Shown here in pieces: positions 32,100 through 46,100 of a stretch of 64,000 bases of DNA (the stretch's first letter is position 1; each line of letters opens with the position of its first letter). The DNA is from Bathynomus jamesi (lineage: Eukaryota; Arthropoda; Malacostraca; Isopoda; Cirolanidae), in contig JAJOZX010009438.1 of assembly GCA_023014485.1 (NCBI GenBank), positions 98,553 to 162,552 of the forward strand, read 5' to 3'. Below the pieces are notes generated by a model, which ran no database searches, was not told the origin of the DNA, and saw only the letters and a program-made list of their open reading frames with translations. The translations under genes were made by a program, and so were the position numbers.

Positions 32100-34050
32100 A
32101 GGAATGATATCCAGATAAAGGGCTACTGATGTTCAAAATAAAATACGCTGTAGGCCCACAATTCAGCCGAAGCACCGCAGATCTAGCAAAATCGGCGCGT
32201 AGCGCCGACCTTTTGCTAGTTTTTTACTATTAGCTTTGGATAGTTTTTATTAATTTCATTATTACTCTTTTCATTACGTGTTTTACTCTTATTTCTTGGT
32301 TTATGCCACCTAAATGTTCGATTAAGCCGATATGTTTGCTACTCATTCATGAAGGTCCTTTTAGACTAAATATTGTTTTTTTTTTGTGATCAACTTTTAT
32401 CATTTCTTTTGAATGTTTTACTTTATATTTTCTTGTTTTAAATGATCGTTATTCATATTAAATCGTTTTTTATGTACTATTTTGGACGAATTGCGCAAAC
32501 GCATTGAATAACTTAAGCGTACTTAAAAATTTAGTAACTTGAACCCCGTGCTTATACGCGTCTATTTGCAAGTGATACAAATATTGAAAACTGAAATATA
32601 CTTCAAAAATGGCACACGCATCATTCATCTACAATGTATGCATAAGCAAATATATCGTAAAATTCACACCCACTCAACACGTGGTGGATACAAAGAAAAT
32701 CCTCCCTAAATGCGGATTGACCCTCATCCTATAAATGAAATTATGGAAGATTAAATGAAAATACGAAGCATTTTCGAAATAATAATGACTTTAAATCAAG
32801 ATTTGAATCAGTCTTAATCGCAAGATGTCACTCATTTCATTTTGACGTTTTGTAAGTGTTCATACTCTTATTACATAATTAATCGTATAATTAAGTGTAT
32901 TGCCTTCATGTCTGTTGTACTTTTGGGGGAATGCGTATTATAGTTTGCCAAAGAAAGATAAAATAATTATCTTTATCGTTATTTTAAAGTTTTTTAACGT
33001 GTACCTATTGAATTGGAGACTGGCGACAATAATTTAGATAAAGAGAATCCTAGATGCAGTTTTAAGTGGTTTATTTTTATTTTTATTGAATAACCTTTAT
33101 TGATAATAAAATAAATACATTGTCTTTACAATCTACAATGACATAAATTATTGTGAAGCTTGACTATTTATTTTATTTAATTTAGCACTTAAGCTTTAGG
33201 CTTTACTGGGCTCTTATTAAAAATAAACAGCTAGTTATTAATTAATAATAAATAAGTATTATTAATAGTTAAAGTATGTATTAATCTTAAATTATCATCA
33301 CTGATATGACATATGCAAGGTCACCATTGAAGGTATTATACCAATACCATACAAATAAACCTATATTATTTTATATTTTTATATTATTTTATAAGTATTA
33401 ATAACTATACAGTTAGTAATACTTATATCAACAAGAGGTCCAACACATTCTGATACCTTTCGTTCACGCTCATGAAACAAATCTCAATGTCACGATTTTT
33501 GCTGCGCAGGTATGACGTCACCAAATGAATATGTACTTGAGTGAAGTTGTCAAAGAAATTCTGTGCCCATAGAGGGTTTCGTGTCACTTGTTCTTGGTGT
33601 TTAATACTGCTTGAAAATTCGCTCTGATTGTTGTTCAAGGGTTTACTGTATATCATCTCGAAATAAGATTAAAAATATCTACTTAAATTCTATTTTTTAT
33701 AAATGTAATGTCGATTTAAATATTTAATTATACGTAAGTGCGATCAAGTTATCAGTGATAAACTCGCAACAGTTTGGAGATCATTTTTCAGCGTTTGAAA
33801 AGTATTTATATTTTTAATTTGCTGCTGAGTAATACTGACATCATAATATTAAGGAAAAAAAAATTAAGTCATGATGACTTAAAATTTTTGTTGTAGATTT
33901 GTTTGGTATTTAAGCCGAAACAAAAAGGTTTGCTTAACATTAGGATTCGTCAAAAACAGTGCAAATATTAGTGATCTAAAAAGTGTTTATAAAAAGGTAA
34001 TCTTTGAAGTTAACGAGACAAAATCAAAGATTTAGTTTAAGGTACATGAG
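32100..34050. other. AT-rich stretch, no gene seen
   Basis: No frame longer than 77 residues and no recognised motif. A diverged repeat related to 27,425 lies at 33,855-33,940. Confidence 0.55.
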
Positions 34051-34058
34051 GCATATAT

Positions 34059-34122
<64 letters not shown>
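34051..34122. repeat. (TA)n microsatellite
   Basis: About 72 bp of TA with one phase slip. Confidence 0.95.
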
Positions 34123-34124
<2 letters not shown>

Positions 34125-34385
34125 GTATATTTATGAGACGTCGCTAATACGAGGGACGAACTCGCCAAACCAGTTTTGAGATAGACACGTTTATACTTTG
34201 CGATTGTTGTATGAGGGGCACATAGCACAAATACATGCACTGAAAATAATTACATTTTGAGTGTACGAGGAAGGTATTTGGCTATACCAAGTGTCTGTGG
34301 ATGGGAGGAGTGTTGAACTATTCATTTGTAGAGCAATCGCAAATTTGCCAATGTGGCGAGTTCACCGCTTGTACTCGCGCCGCCT

Positions 34386-34386
<1 letters not shown>

Positions 34387-34434
<48 letters not shown>
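34387..34434. repeat. (TA)n microsatellite
   Basis: About 48 bp of TA. The frames translated through it as YIYIYI are artefacts. Confidence 0.95.
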
Positions 34435-34437
<3 letters not shown>

Positions 34438-34439
34438 CA

Positions 34440-35330
34440 TAGCCACGGGGGGAGTATAGGGGGTTAGAATCTCTCCAAGGACAAAGTAATTGCAAACATT
34501 TATTCATAGTCCATTACGATGACTATCAATTACTTTTAAAATTGCGTTTGAATTACTTAATTAGAAACTAGACGAAGCAATATCAATTCAGAGGTGGACA
34601 TAGTTTGTATGCACGTGATTTTCGATTGTATTTACAGGGTGAACTTTGAAGATGCTAGTTTGCATACCGCGTATAAGTAGAGAGTACAGCAGACAGTATT
34701 TAGTTAACGTTAGAAACATTGTGTTAGCCCTATTAAGGGCTAAGCATCACTCAATATTCACGAGATATATGTCAGCCAGCAAAGAAGATATACTATCTCA
34801 CTAGCCAAAAAAACACGTCGGCTCAGTTTTCGCTTGAAGTAATTGTGTTCTATAAGATATGCTGTTTGGATGTTTACAAACTGTTCGCTGTTTAAATGTA
34901 TATATTTATGTTTAGATGTTTACAAATCTAGATTTCTGTGCTGCATCTGAGATGTAACGTATATGTACATATCATCATTGGTTTTGAATTTTTAATAAAT
35001 ACGTAGTATATTGCAAAATGAGAGGAATTAAAAACGCGATTAATACACAACAAAGTATTACTTGTCCAACATACACATGTGTAGTCTTTTTTTTAATCCA
35101 TATGCTCATTTAAAATGAGTGTATTCATCTCCGTCGTGTAGATATACAATTGAAAATTTGTTGAATAATATTTCAAGTGTAACCTCCCACTCCTTATTAG
35201 AAATTTTTGGCTACGTCATTGTGTATATGTGTGGTGTGTGTGTGTGGTATGTGTATATATATATATATATGCTGAAAATAACCAGGAAGGAAATTTAAAA
35301 TACGAAACAGCGCTCAAGTGCCCTGTTAAT
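34440..35330. other. Spacer, no gene seen
   Basis: Mostly AT-rich unique sequence. The last part (35,275-35,325) resembles the palindromic repeat family at 28.5 kb (GAAACAGCGCTCAAGTGCC). Confidence 0.45.
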
Positions 35331-35332
35331 AA

Positions 35333-35372
<40 letters not shown>

Positions 35373-35379
35373 TTTTTAG
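35331..35379. repeat. (TA)n followed by poly-T
   Basis: TA array of about 24 bp joined to about 23 T. Confidence 0.9.
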
Positions 35380-35636
35380 TTCAGGAAGAACCGATTCGCC
35401 TCTATTTAAAGGGCATATCTCAGCGGAAAAACAAAGAAAAAGTGAGAGGAAAGACAGAGGAAAAAGAAAGGGTGGAGGGGACAGTCGAAGTGGAAAAAGA
35501 CCAAGGATGACAAGGACTGCAGGGTCGAGCCCCATCATCCTTGGGTGCTAGGGCCGGGAGGGCGCACGTGAAACCTCCAGGAACAAGCACGTACAAACGA
35601 GCACAAAGAGCACGAGCTTAGAACCCCCTTGCGGGG
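35380..35636. other. Purine- then GC-rich stretch of unknown origin
   Basis: Starts with a GGAAAAAGAAAGGGTGGAGG purine tract and then becomes GC-rich (GCTAGGGCCGGGAGGGCGCA), unlike its surroundings. Probably a transposon tail, but I cannot assign it. Confidence 0.3.
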
Positions 35637-35691
35637 ATATATATATATATATATATATATTATATTATAATAATATATATATATATATAAC
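35637..35691. repeat. (TA)n-rich microsatellite
   Basis: About 55 bp of TA with AATA interruptions. Confidence 0.9.
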
Positions 35692-35919
35692 TCGTGCATC
35701 TGTAATGAAGGAATTTTATTTCTTTAATTTTGTTTAATCTACGTTCGTTGTTCTCTTTTCTACTGTTTCTCCTCTCTTTTTAAAGATAAATGCAGGACAC
35801 ACATCATACCCAAAACATATGAAGGGCATCAAGGCACACTGAAGTGAAATACTTTTTTATGCAAGAAGGAGGGGACAAGGGCGAATGCCCGCAGAAGCGC
35901 CCCCTCCCCTACAGAGGAA

Positions 35920-36045
35920 GAAGAGAGTCAAAAGCAAGGTCCAATGTTTTCGAGATACCTGGACACTCTGCGTTTAAAAGATTGGAAGGTATAAACAGTG
36001 GGAAAGAAAGATTGAAAATACGATTAACCTTTGCAATGTTGCAGC

Positions 36046-36081
<36 letters not shown>

Positions 36082-36540
36082 GAGAGAGATTGAAAACAGT
36101 CAGTAAGAGCCGGGAAAGTGATGAGACGAAAGCCTTTGGTTTCACCCGGTCAAGTAGAGCTGTGTGGGTTGAGCCACCTCACGCATGAGAAGCGTATTCT
36201 ATACAGGGACGGACGAGAACCCCCCCTGTACATAGAGAGCAGCTGAGTGGGGATGAAGAAACCACGGAGGCGGTACAACACACCTAACCTCTTAGAGGCT
36301 GTTTTGGAAAGAGAGTATATGTGATCTTTCCAGGAAAGATCACGAGAAAAGGAAACGCCAAGAATGTTAAGAGAAGAGGAAGGATTGAGTTGTGAAGATA
36401 AGGAGATATTCGTGTGGAAGATTGTGACGAGTAGACAGATGAAGGAATTGAGGTTTTGAATTTGAGGCATTGAAAGCCACAAAATTTTTATGTCCCAATC
36501 AGAGATAGTAGAATGATTTGGAGTGAGGTGCATCGTTCCA
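35920..36540 (-). mobile_element. LINE 3' fragment (LINE-D) split by a GA array
   Basis: The minus strand reads SSLNILGVSFSRDLSWKDHI, SKTASKRLGVLYRLRGFF and TQLLSMYRG, the region after the reverse transcriptase active site in jockey-like LINEs. A GGSTHTALLDRVKPKA-type continuation follows in a shifted frame. Beyond the GA array the minus strand gives SFFPTVYTFQSFKRRVSRYL, the usual C-terminus of this family. A piece is missing at the array. Confidence 0.8.
36046..36088. repeat. (GA)n microsatellite
   Basis: About 43 bp of GA with one GC, inside LINE-D. Confidence 0.95.
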
Positions 36541-36720
36541 GCAGGATGGAATAGTGGTCCAGGTTATACGTAAAGCTGTAGGTCTCCTCGTCTCCGTCTC
36601 CGTCACACGACCTTTGATATTATGGAGGTGGTTGAACAATGATATTTTATATTCTTCAAGAGTCGGGGAATGAATTGATGTTCGACGACAGAAGGCCAAC
36701 ACCCAGTTGCTCAGTCCAGC
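36541..36720 (-). other. Frame next to LINE-D, unrecognised
   Basis: A 67-residue minus-strand frame (FCRRTSIHSPTLEEYKISL, HLHNIKGRVTETETRRP) directly adjoins LINE-D. It may be an upstream part of the same element, but I recognise no motif. Confidence 0.25.
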
Positions 36721-36804
36721 TTTAACAGTTAAATTAATTTGGTGATTTGGTTGAAATCAGTCAACTAAATCAGTCATTCATGCTTTGAGGAGTTTTACTC
36801 TGGT

Positions 36805-36807
<3 letters not shown>

Positions 36808-36836
<29 letters not shown>
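36808..36836. repeat. (CA)n microsatellite
   Basis: About 29 bp of CA, some 180 bp upstream of the P450 start codon. Confidence 0.95.
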
Positions 36837-36838
<2 letters not shown>

Positions 36839-37018
36839 TCAAATTAATTTTGAAAAACATGTAAATAAAGCTTATAATTCTACAAAAAGACTTAGTAATG
36901 ATTAGCATACATTTTCGAGGACTTATACAAATGTTTATTTTTATTTTGTTAAAAAATTTAGACAATGAGTCACATATAAAAATTTCTTAAATTTCTTTTA
37001 AAACTGCAGAATTGAGTC

Positions 37019-37100
37019 ATGTGGATTGAAACTGTTCTCTTGCTCCTAACGCTGTACATTTTATGGCAGAGCTTAAAGAAGCCTTCAGACTATCCGCCAG
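37019..37100 (+). CDS. P450 exon 1 (membrane anchor)
   Basis: Starts at the ATG in GTCATGTGGATTG and encodes [19 protein letters not shown] and KKPSDYPP. It ends one base into a Gly codon at donor GTATGG. The hydrophobic run fits an ER signal-anchor. Confidence 0.88.
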
Positions 37101-40100
37101 GTATGGCTATTCTAAGATAATAATCGTTGTAATGATAATAAGATTACATATTTTAACTTATATTCTATGCCTGAAAATGTTATTATCAGTTTGCCTTTTA
37201 AAATAGTTAAATTCATTTTATTTTTCCAAGAACAAAGCAACAAAGGCTACAATTTTCTTTTACTGCCTGCTAGATAAATAGATTGACTTACATTGGTTAA
37301 AATCTGTTGACGCTCGAGGATCGCATTTACGGTAGATGGGGTGGGTCCCCACTCACCTTTGCCCCTAACATTTAGAAATAAAAAATGGTAACCAGTTTAA
37401 CAGTTTGAGCAAAAAATGTGGTCATATTTACTGAAGAACATTAAGAGCGATGTACAGTATGTGTGGTATATTAATGATTTAAATGTACTTTTATTTGTGA
37501 ACAGGTTCTGTGCAAAATTCATTTTGAAATTCATTCAAACACTTTTCTTTTATATCTCAGAGTAAGTGAATACATGAATGTTCATTCAAGTAAAACTGAA
37601 AGATGCGAGTTTCAAAAAAGGGGACTCTGAATAATACTTGCGTAAAAGAATGCATATTTTATCAATCTTTCAAACCTCATTATTCTTTATAAATCTTTAC
37701 TGTGCTTCGTATATTCTTTATAAATCTTTACTGTGCTTCGTAATAAAACTAATCTTTCCGCGATGGATAGTATCTTACAAGAAAAGATTTTTTATAGCGT
37801 ATATTGCGTGTTTGCTATGACCACTACAGTAAATGGTAATCGTCAGAGTATAAGTCATAACGATTTATTCAGGGTAAAGTATGAAAGCTTAAATGTTTGA
37901 TTTCGTATTAATCGTTCAAATTCTTTCGGTCTTATAGAAAAAAGTTTCGCTTTCGCTGTTTCAACTTCGGCTCTCACATCAATTGTTTTTCTGTTTTGCT
38001 TTAAAAATTAATTTCTACAACCGACTGACAGTGTTATATGTCATCCAAGATTATGTGGAGGTGTGTATTACGAGGAATTACAGCTATCTTGGGGAACTAT
38101 GGGAAAAATGACGCTCGAACGCCATTCCACTTCATGATATAATCAGTGAGGGGAAGACAAACTGGCTCAGTGTTTGGGTTACCTAATGTGGCCCATTGCG
38201 ATAACTCATTCACCTACATACTAGACACGACAGAATTACGGACCAACAGAGACTCTAAGATCCACTCTCAGTTAGCCCGAGGAAACCGAAATTTTGTGAG
38301 AGAAAAAGATCGTAAAGAAAAGTGGCTGGTAAAGGAAACGAACATTCATACCACTTATTAAAGTGTAAAACATACAGACCGGAACAGAAGCTGTATTAAA
38401 ACATAAGACATTATTTTAATGTCTTTTTTATCGTTTCTTTAAACAATATAAAATACTTTGTTGCAGGTCCCTGGGGCTTACCCCTTATCGGACACATCCC
38501 GCTAACAAGGAAAAGTGGTGATGAAACTTTAAAAGAGTTAAACAAGAAATATGGAGATGTGATAAGGCAAGTAACTTTTTTCTACTTTGTTTTTTTAGAT
38601 TCGTAGAAATGGTTTTCTGATTATTGTAATCTTAGTGTATAATAAGTAATTAGTGTCACTTTCAGGAGAAATTAACTCACTTATAGGATCATTAAGCATA
38701 CTTTAAAACTTTATATGCAGTATGTTAAACCTTTTCTGGAAATTCATTATCTTGCATCAAAATTTACTGGCCTACCTTAGTGAAGAAACATTTGAACAAC
38801 TCAGATTAATCACAGAGGACTTGTATATTTTTAAACTTATATTTCCCACTTATATACATAATTCCAATTTTTACGATAACTATCGTACGGGCACGATAAC
38901 ATCTACGGAAACTATTGTACCGGCACGATATAACATGTATGGTATATACTGAAAATGAATATGTAAGGAGACTATAAAATGGGATACAATAATTGTCCTT
39001 AGTTCTTAGTGCGGATGGTGGTTCCCTGTGTTAGAAAATGTACAGAATTTGATAAACTGGGGTGTGTTTCGGGCGCGTCAACTAAGTCGTTACCCCTATG
39101 AAAATCTCTACAAATACAAAGCTAAATTTAGATGAAAACTTTTTTCTTTTTTCTTTCCAGTATGAGAATAGGAACTAAGCTCGTGGTATTTGTTTTCGAT
39201 TACAAGTTGATCAAAGAAGCTTTTATGGGTAAAGATATGGTTGACAGACCAAGCCTGAAAGTCTTGAGTCTACTAAATGGAAAGAAACAGCTAGGTCTGC
39301 TCATTTGTTATTTCTTTTTAAAGATTTGTGTAAATTGGTGAATGCCCACTCATTGGTATTAGCATTCTATTGCTCGTCCAAGAGTGAGAAATCGACGAGT
39401 GAGAATTTCTAAGGAAGCAATTCTCAAATCGATCCATTTTCCATTTCCACTATAGGATTTCTCTCTTTAAGTTAGATTTTTCATGGAAAATACCCCTCAG
39501 ACCCGCAGTTACATCACTGTGTCCCATTACTTTTCCAAAATCAGGAAATTCTTTCCCCAAAATTGAAATTCCCACTTTGAGCATTCCCACATGTGGGCGG
39601 CAGATGAGAATGGGAATGGCATTGCATTTGTGGAAAGTAATCATGTAAATTTTACGTTACTTAACTCATTTTTTAAACAAAAATTTAATGTAAAAATGAA
39701 CTTGATTTTATTTATTTATATCTTGTTCTTCATATTGTTTACGACGAATGTTCATATATTTATATTAGCCATAATAGTAAGAAAGAAATTACAATAATTT
39801 CAATGGTATTTCTTAAAACATAGTTTAATTCTCCTTCGTATGCAGGGATAGTAAGTAGCAATGGAATTCACTGGCACAGCATCAGACGTTTTTCTTTGCG
39901 TCATTTACGAGACTTAGGAATGGGAAAGTCGCGACTCGTATCAGCTGTCCAAAATGAAGCTGTGGAGCTAGTAAAGGATTTGAAGAAGCAAGCCGGAAAG
40001 CCTGCTCCTATGCCATATTCACTTATAGTCTCCATTTTGAATGTGATTTGGCAAATGGTCGCAAGTAAGAGATCACGTTGATGATTTTCAGATGTATAGA

Positions 40101-43100
40101 TTCATTTAAGAAACTATTCCAACTCAATTATTTTCATCAGAGGCCTTGCGGTCTTAATTCCATTTTCGCCGTAAATTCTAAGTTCAACCGAGAAGCTTTT
40201 CTCTTCAACCAGTGGTGACGCCAAGGGGAGGCGAGTACCTCCCCTTAAGGTGTCTGCCTCCCCTTCCGCCTCCACTTCGGTAGAAGGTTAAGAGATAGTT
40301 GTCTGGAGCACTGACTAAGTACTACACTGAATCACTCTGAATAATGAGCATACATTTGCCGACGCCAATGCTTCCAGATTTGAGATTTATAAAATATATC
40401 GGAGATCAGTCCACTAACCATGGTTTCTCTTATCTTATTGACTGACTTACCGAGCCTAGTGATAAATCTAAATACAAAATTGTGTATGACACTGGCACAG
40501 TTAGGCACCTTATTGACTACAAACAACATATGGCACTAGAAAGAGCACCATTTATAAATCTTAGAGTTCTTAATAAACTCTTAGAAATATTATTATATGC
40601 CCCATACAATTTTCTCATACATCCTGTAGCTCCATCACAAATGAGCTGTATACATTGGAGTATAAAAAGGTTTGAACGAGATCAACTTAACATCTAATGT
40701 ACACCTATGAAATTTTCTAATCAAAGTATTTCCCTGAGCATATAACTGTCTACATTGCCTTGAAATATCAGTCACGTGACAAACTATTAGTTAGTATATG
40801 ACCAAGCTACTTAGTCTGGGTCACTTCTGACAGCACCATACCATACCAACATGTAACATGTAATTAAGTATGCTTATACAGTTTTACTATCCATACAACA
40901 ATAAAATAATGCAAAAATTAACTTTTTTTTTATTTTATAGGTAAAAGATACAGTTTGGATGACAAAAAAATAGAGGAATTCCATGATGCAATGACCGGTG
41001 TTCAGAAAAACATGGGAAGAGTAGTTATCACGGATTTCTATCCTTGGATCACTTACATTGTTCCCAACTTCCTTTTAAAAAGACTTACAAAAGAATACCT
41101 TCTAGATGATATGTCAAATAAAGTGTCAGAATTTTTCAAGGTACTAAACATTTACTGCGTCAGTTCAGAAGCAATTACTAAAGTTGCCCTTGAAAGAAAA
41201 GAGAAAATTGGTAATATAAGGCTAACTTTAGAATATTTCAAATTTTAACAGAAAAAAGACGTGGGGTTTCGTTTTGATATTACATTACATTATATTTTAT
41301 TTGGAAAACATGAAGCCACTGGGGCCTATCGAGGTTATCCAAGTCATGAGCTAATAAGAGAATCATGCAAAATATCAATCTCAAGTCAGCTAACTAATGT
41401 ACAACTATTTAGTACTATCAAAGTAGCCTACAAACTTAAGCTAAGAATATACAGTATTTACAATCTACAAACTATCTCTCATTCATGAAAGAGTCTGAAT
41501 GTTTCTTAAAATTAACTAATGAGCTACTGTTTACCATGTAAAGAAACGGATACTTCATTTCATAGTTTGAGCGGTAGACTATTTTCATTGATCCAATTTT
41601 GTTTATTCATGAAAATTATTTTGAACCTATGTTTAAAATATTTAGGAAGTATTAAGTAAATCTAAGTCATTAACTCCAATGATGAAAGAGCTTTCTTGAT
41701 ACTGAATAAAATCGCCTGTCTTTCGTTGAGAGAATTAACTGTTGCTCGAGAGCAGTGCTTCTCAATCTTTTCCAATATCATTCACCCAAAACATTGTTTT
41801 TCAAAAACTCACTCACCCTACTTTGGATACAGTGGAAAAAGTAATCGTTTTAATTTTCAATGTTCATTATTATGGTATTGAAAAATTTATTGAAAAATTA
41901 TTATTTTTTTTGAGAGATTATTTTTATTTAGGTGCAATATTGAGGCTAAGTTTACTTTAAATAGACACAGTAATTATAGAAATAATAACGTCCCATTTAG
42001 ACACTGTCAACATAGCTACAGACTTTTTCAATGTAGGCTGCAGTGGTTTTAAGGTTAAAATTTGGTCGGCAGCCAGATTACTAACTATGGTCAAGCTAAA
42101 TTCATTAAAATTAATTTAGACTTACCAAAAATGAAGTTGCCAGTTGAACGTTACCCTTTCTCTTTCTAACTAGTCCATAAGTTTCATTTAGTTTCCAGAT
42201 TTTGAATTTTATTTGTTTAAGTCACTATTTGGCACACTGCTAAGTTATTTATTTATAGGGGCTATTTCCCACACCTAGGTTTTGCAGTTTAAGTTAGGCT
42301 AGGGCTGTATTACCCTTAAGTTTTTGTTTTTAAAGGTTTAAGGTTTTGAAGGTTTTTACTCAAGTTAAGTTAGGGCTATATTGCCCTTAAGTTTTAATAG
42401 GGGCTATAACAGCCATTTAATTATTTAGTTAGGGCTGTTGTAGCCCGGTTCGAGTTTCTTCTAGGTACCTAGTTTTAATCTCTTACCTTAGTTATGTATT
42501 TAATTAAGCTACTTACACCTAGTTCTGGTAGGACACTATTTAGTTAAACAGGGTTTTAGTTTTTAGTTTAATTGCAGTGGTTAATATTGAGGATTAAAGG
42601 TTGACGTTAAGTTGCCCGGTTAGTTGGGGAACTACGAGAATTTTTTAGGAAAAAACTAGCCCACTTAATTCAGCAATCAAAATTTTTTGATGTCTAACAA
42701 AGAGCTCCATTTTTCTGTCTCAGAAACTTTTTCTTTTTTCTTTTTGTTAATTAGGGAAACTCAACTTCACTAGTTGGTTGGTTAGAAACGAGGGTTATTA
42801 TTTTTATTCTATATTTATTTTGTGGTAAATATTTGTTTTGTTTATATTTTATTTGGAAATATATGTGGTTATTTCTACCCAACTTTTTTTTTTAACATAT
42901 GGTTTATTTTTATTTTCAGTTTATTTTTAGTTTTTTCGTTACAGACTACAACATGAAAATTATTTACTGTGGAAGAAAGTATTTAATGTTTTAATATCTA
43001 ATATTCAATAATTACTTCGACAAAATAAAATGTACATTAGGGTGGAGTGAAAAAAAAGTTTTTCAGAATTCAGTTTTGTAGGGGCACCCAAACGTTAGTC

Positions 43101-46100
43101 TGTGGTATCAATAAGAAATCTATAAAATATTAGCTACCTGCGTCATCAACTTCACCGGCCCCTAAGGGCCCAAAACATTAAGGAAAAATTCAAAGATTTA
43201 AGCGTATCTTCCGTTGTGTTTATGCTAGGAAGATCATTTTTGTTTCATTTGATTTGTGTATTTATGTTCTTTAACTTTACCATTATACACTTTTTTCCCA
43301 TTCTTCAGAGAAATTTGGAAAATTTGGGATTTCATGAAAAATACTAACAAAAAATAGGAGTTTTTACGTTTTCGTTGACTGGTTGATGTTAAACGTCATT
43401 CAGTGATTCAGTTTTCTTTTAGAAGCTCATAAAATAGCTGCATGGCTTTAAATATATTGGTTTATTGGAGCAGCTCTCCGCTAATTTAAGCTAGATACGA
43501 GCGATGCATATCTCGGCTTAAATTACCAAGAACTCACCACGTGCAGGTAGCTGCTCTTTGAGTTCCACCCTAACCCACCACCACAATAAGTTAGAAAGCT
43601 TCTTATTCAGTTTTGTAGTCTCTCTTGGTTTCAAATGACTTCATTATTGCTTGAGATGCAATTTTGGTTTTAACGTAGCCATTTCTCATCTCACTTCCAT
43701 AAACTGCTCTTGCCGCTACTGTTAAAAGTTTGATACTCCTTTCTACTGCTTGTGTATGAAAAGGGAATTGAAAGAGTTAATTTTTCTTCGCTAGTGTTCT
43801 CGGCCAAAGGTTAAGTGTTTTGTCAATGGTAGCTCAAGCCTGATGGGACTATCTGTCCAAAATATAATATCAGTGTAGTCAAGTGCATGGAAATTTAGCT
43901 TCGGTACACTGACCTCGCGAATGCTTTTCATTTTTGTAGCTTGAGATCTTGCTACTTCGATTCTTCGTACTGCCAATTTTCGAGTGTTTGGCCGGTTATC
44001 AGTAATCATTGCCAGAAGAAGTTTCTCTTAATGCGCAAAGTAGGCGTTACGAATGGTAACTTTAGCAACAATATCTCTAAGCTCCTTTGTTAGGTATCTT
44101 GAATAAGCTACTATCTGCCACAGGTGACGAGGTCCATCATAGCACCAAGGTTTTGTCTTGATCATGAACCACCTTGGAGCATAAACTTTGACGATGTATT
44201 CTATCAGCACTTTTAAACTATCCATCGGATTTTCACATCCCATGTAGAAACGCAGGATGTGGTTAGCAGTAGTCAACCATCTGGATTGGACCATTGGCCC
44301 ATGTTGAAGATTTGCTAAATCATTGCTGCAACACCCAGAAGCTTTATAGAGGTACAATTGATCTGTACTTAGATCATCAGAATCAGTAATTGGAAGAGGA
44401 TTTCCTTCCACGGCTTCAAACTTAACTATTGGTTGATCGACAGATTTTAATGCTTTTCCAATTCGTCCGTTTCGCTGGCACTTGACGAAACAGTTGCAGC
44501 AGTATCAAATTCTTTCATTCCTTTCGAAATCCATGCTGTATATTCCTCATACTTTTGTGTAGCCTTTTTCTTTTTTTTCCATCGCTTTGATGACCACTTT
44601 ATCTACGGATCCAATCATCATTTTTCGAGACGTTCGTTGGTCATTAAGGAAATCCCTTTGCAGAACAGGAACTTTTCGGTCTTTCTCACAACATGTCAGG
44701 AAGTCTTCACATTTACAAGAAGCTATATCAAAGAGTTTCAATGAGTGAAGCTTAAATTTGTGAATCAATCTTGATAGGATGCTTGGTCTTTCCGCCCTTT
44801 AAATTGTTTCAAGACATTTTCATATTTTTCGTACAAACCTTGGATGCGGTGCGTTATGGTCTTATGATGGCTAGTTGGAATAGAAGCACGATCCCCATAT
44901 AGTCTCTACGGCAACGACCGTAACAACATCATAAATTTTTGATTAGCTTTTCCTGACTTAATTCTTTCCTGTCTAACATAAAGGAAACACTGAAGTATAT
45001 CTTCGGACGAAGGCAAGTAAATCAGTGAGAGATCCTTTTGGTGGTCCAAAGATTGGCTTCAGCTGTTGACTATTCCTTGTCTTCCATTTTGCTGATTCAT
45101 TCGCTGCCATGGAAGCCATGCCTAATTTTGCTTTGTGCGTCGGAATAGAATTAGACTATATTAGTGACTGTAATTTTTTTTAGCGAATCAGATTCAATAT
45201 AAAAATTTATCAAAGCAATCAAATAATCTGAAAAAGATATATAAATTATAAAGTAATATAGTATAAATAAGAAACCCTAAATAATATAATTATGAAATAA
45301 TTTAAATCTGTGAAAATCTAAACAAATGGAAACTTTAAAATGGTGCCCAAACGTCTACTAAAGTTGAGAAACTCAACGAAAGATATAAAAATTCCTATTT
45401 TTTGTTAGTATTTTTCATGAAATACCAAATGTTTCAAATTTCTGTGAGGAATGGGAGAAAAGTGTTGGTACCGCAGACTAACTTTTGGGTGCCCCTACAA
45501 AACTGAATTCTAAAAAAAGTTTTTTCCACTCCACCTTAATGTACATTCTTCTTTTACAATTATAGCTATACAACTAACGACTTTTCTGTATGTATTTTAT
45601 TATACAGTATTTGTAACCTTCCAACACTGAAGAATTATTCTCTGCACACACACACACATATACAGTATACAGACATTTGTGTAGCCTAATAGTATACCAT
45701 TGTTAACAATTAATGGCATGGAATTTAACCCGTGACACTGTCAATCAACTTCAGTACACACATTCACTCCATTAGACTTAGTTATTCACCCTGCCATTCA
45801 CTCCACCATTCCAATGAGGTTGGAAGTTGGAAGTGGATGTGGCAACACTCTCTCTGCTGTGCTCCAAGTTTTTTTACAAATTGATGAAGTATTTATTATT
45901 GATTGTGTCGATTTTCGTTAATTGGGTTTATTATAGTATAAATAACTCTATTCCTAAGCTTTAAACTTAATTTAACTGGGTATTTGTAACTTAGACCTTA
46001 AAGCTTTTAACTGAGTTAAAGAATAGTATTTAAAGTTACTTTAAACTGTGACTGTAAGGTTTGTAAGAAGGAAGTTAGGGAAGGAGTTAAGGCTGTAGCA

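Noticed and set aside
41141..41488. Continuation of P450 exon 5 as coding
   Set aside because: The frame stays open after AAG|GTACTA by chance. Phase and homology place the next coding at 47,908.
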